Shown here piece after piece: positions 4,420 through 5,230 of a stretch of DNA of 5,230 nt. The notes beneath the pieces are model-generated. The model was not told the DNA's origin. It did not search any database and saw nothing but the letters and a program-made list of their open reading frames with translations. The stretch spans positions 1 through 5,230 of the forward strand of contig DRAO01000396.1 in the NCBI GenBank assembly GCA_011041825.1, given 5' to 3'. The DNA comes from Chloroflexota bacterium. GTDB taxonomy: Bacteria > Chloroflexota > Anaerolineae > SpSt-600. Every line of letters starts with the position of its first letter. Positions within the stretch are counted from its first letter, which is position 1. The translations under genes were made by a program, and so were the position numbers.

Positions 4420-5230
4420 ATGCCTATACGTATCCTGCCGCCGGAGATAGCTTCGAAGATAGCCGCTGGGGAAGTGGTGGAGAGGCCAGCCTCGGTGGTT
4501 AAGGAGCTGGTCGAAAATTCCATTGACGCCGGGGCTTTCAACATCAAGGTTGAAGTGCGACACGGGGGCAGGAGGCTCATCCGGGTGGTGGATGACGGAT
4601 GTGGAATCCCGGCAGAAGAGGTGGAGCTGGCCTTCGCCCGCTATGCCACCAGCAAGATCTCCTCGGCGGCTGACCTGTTTCACATAAGGACGCTTGGCTT
4701 CAGAGGGGAAGCCCTCGCCAGCATAGCTGCGGTTTCCCGTGTAACGTTGATAACACGCCCCCAAGACCAGCCTACAGGGGTTATGGTACGGGTAGAAGGG
4801 GGCCGGATTACCCACAAGGAGCCAAGGGGTTGCCCGGTGGGAACCTCCGTAAGCGTGGAGAACCTCTTCTACAACGTCCCCGCCAGGCGTAAGTTCCTCC
4901 GTCACCCCGCCACCGAGATGAGCCACATAAGCAAGGTGGTTGTCCATTATGCCCTGGCTTACCCCAGCATTAAATTCACCCTGGTGCGGGATGGTCAGAT
5001 AGCCTTTCAATCCCCAGGCACAGGCGAGATGGCCGATGTGCTCGTGAAGGCATACGGGCCGGAAGTGGCCCAACAATTGCTGGAGTTGAAGGCCGGGGAG
5101 AAAACCCCCTCGGGATTTATCAGGCTCCACGGGTACATCGCCCCGCCATCCCTGCACAAGGCCAATCGCTCCCACATCAGCTTTTTCGTTAATTCCCGCT
5201 GGATTCAGGATGCAATGCTAACCAAAGCAT
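4420..5230 (+). CDS. mutL: DNA mismatch repair protein MutL (N-terminal part)
   Basis: The ATG at 4420 opens a frame that runs off the window after 270 codons. MutL is the GHKL-ATPase that links mismatch recognition by MutS to downstream nicking and excision. The ATPase motifs are all present: motif I KELVENSIDAGA (28-39) with catalytic E29 and Mg-binding N33; motif II DDGCGI (58-63); ATSKI (76-80); motif III TLGFRGEAL (91-99); and LFYNVPARRKF (149-159). The start of the second, transducer-like domain follows, with FFVNSRWIQD at 255-264. The dimerisation domain and any endonuclease motif lie outside. An in-frame TAA at 4405-4407 fixes the start at 4420, with GGGAAGGGG just upstream as ribosome binding site. 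It is divergent from the helicase operon and has its own promoter. No mutS is seen next to it here. Confidence 0.97.
   Translation, partial: MPIRILPPEIASKIAAGEVVERPASVVKELVENSIDAGAFNIKVEVRHGGRRLIRVVDDGCGIPAEEVELAFARYATSKISSAADLFHIRTLGFRGEALASIAAVSRVTLITRPQDQPTGVMVRVEGGRITHKEPRGCPVGTSVSVENLFYNVPARRKFLRHPATEMSHISKVVVHYALAYPSIKFTLVRDGQIAFQSPGTGEMADVLVKAYGPEVAQQLLELKAGEKTPSGFIRLHGYIAPPSLHKANRSHISFFVNSRWIQDAMLTKA

Noticed and set aside
4393..5175. 260-codon open frame on the minus strand
   Set aside because: It lies antisense to mutL, whose GHKL motifs are unmistakable on the plus strand; the antisense peptide shows no recognisable domain.
1..5230. CRISPR array, tRNA/rRNA genes, insertion sequence or phage features
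   Set aside because: No regularly spaced repeats, tRNA-like cloverleaf, transposase or integrase was seen; the only repeat of size is the AAA+ duplication. A phage origin for the DnaB-loader pair was considered, but the DUF151 and mutL neighbours and overlapping operon look chromosomal.

Overview
This window carries a compact bacterial replication-helicase locus and, divergent from it, the start of a mismatch-repair gene. The helicase genes use a DnaD-domain protein plus a zinc-finger DnaC/DnaI-type ATPase, as in Firmicutes and several other lineages. The style of the proteins looks most like Chloroflexota: the loader N-terminus with CPYC...CQC and 'VGHPDFGK', the DnaD-like tail ending 'GKYARYIKH', and a bifunctional-nuclease protein with a '[13 protein letters not shown]' tail. 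That assignment is inference from family resemblance; no search was run.

Layout, left to right. 1-97 (-) is the first 32 codons of an unidentified protein with a hydrophobic N-terminal segment. 98-247 is a short intergenic gap with two inverted repeats. Then comes a tight minus-strand operon, transcribed right to left: a bifunctional nuclease (BFN/DUF151) gene at 4188-3667, dnaB replicative helicase at 3658-2294, a DnaD-domain gene at 2297-1584, and a helicase-loader-like gene at 1666-248. The junctions are an 8-nt gap, a 4-nt ATGA overlap and an 83-nt overlap, so translational coupling is likely. 4189-4419 is a divergent promoter region with two good sigma70-type promoters back to back. 4420-5230 (+) is the N-terminal 270 codons of mutL, running off the window.

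The genes read as a helicase-loading cassette: DnaB is the hexameric motor, the DnaD-like protein probably bridges initiator or DNA to the helicase, and the DnaC/DnaI-type ATPase would load the ring. The notable element is the loader. It is not the usual single AAA+ protein of about 250-330 residues, but a 472-residue protein with one zinc finger followed by two complete, closely similar AAA+ modules in tandem. The second module has an altered P-loop and a changed arginine-finger region. This internal duplication, inside an otherwise orthodox operon, is the best candidate here for undescribed biology. Secondary points of interest are a perfect inverted repeat at the predicted transcription start of mutL and the long out-of-frame overlap between the DnaD and loader genes.
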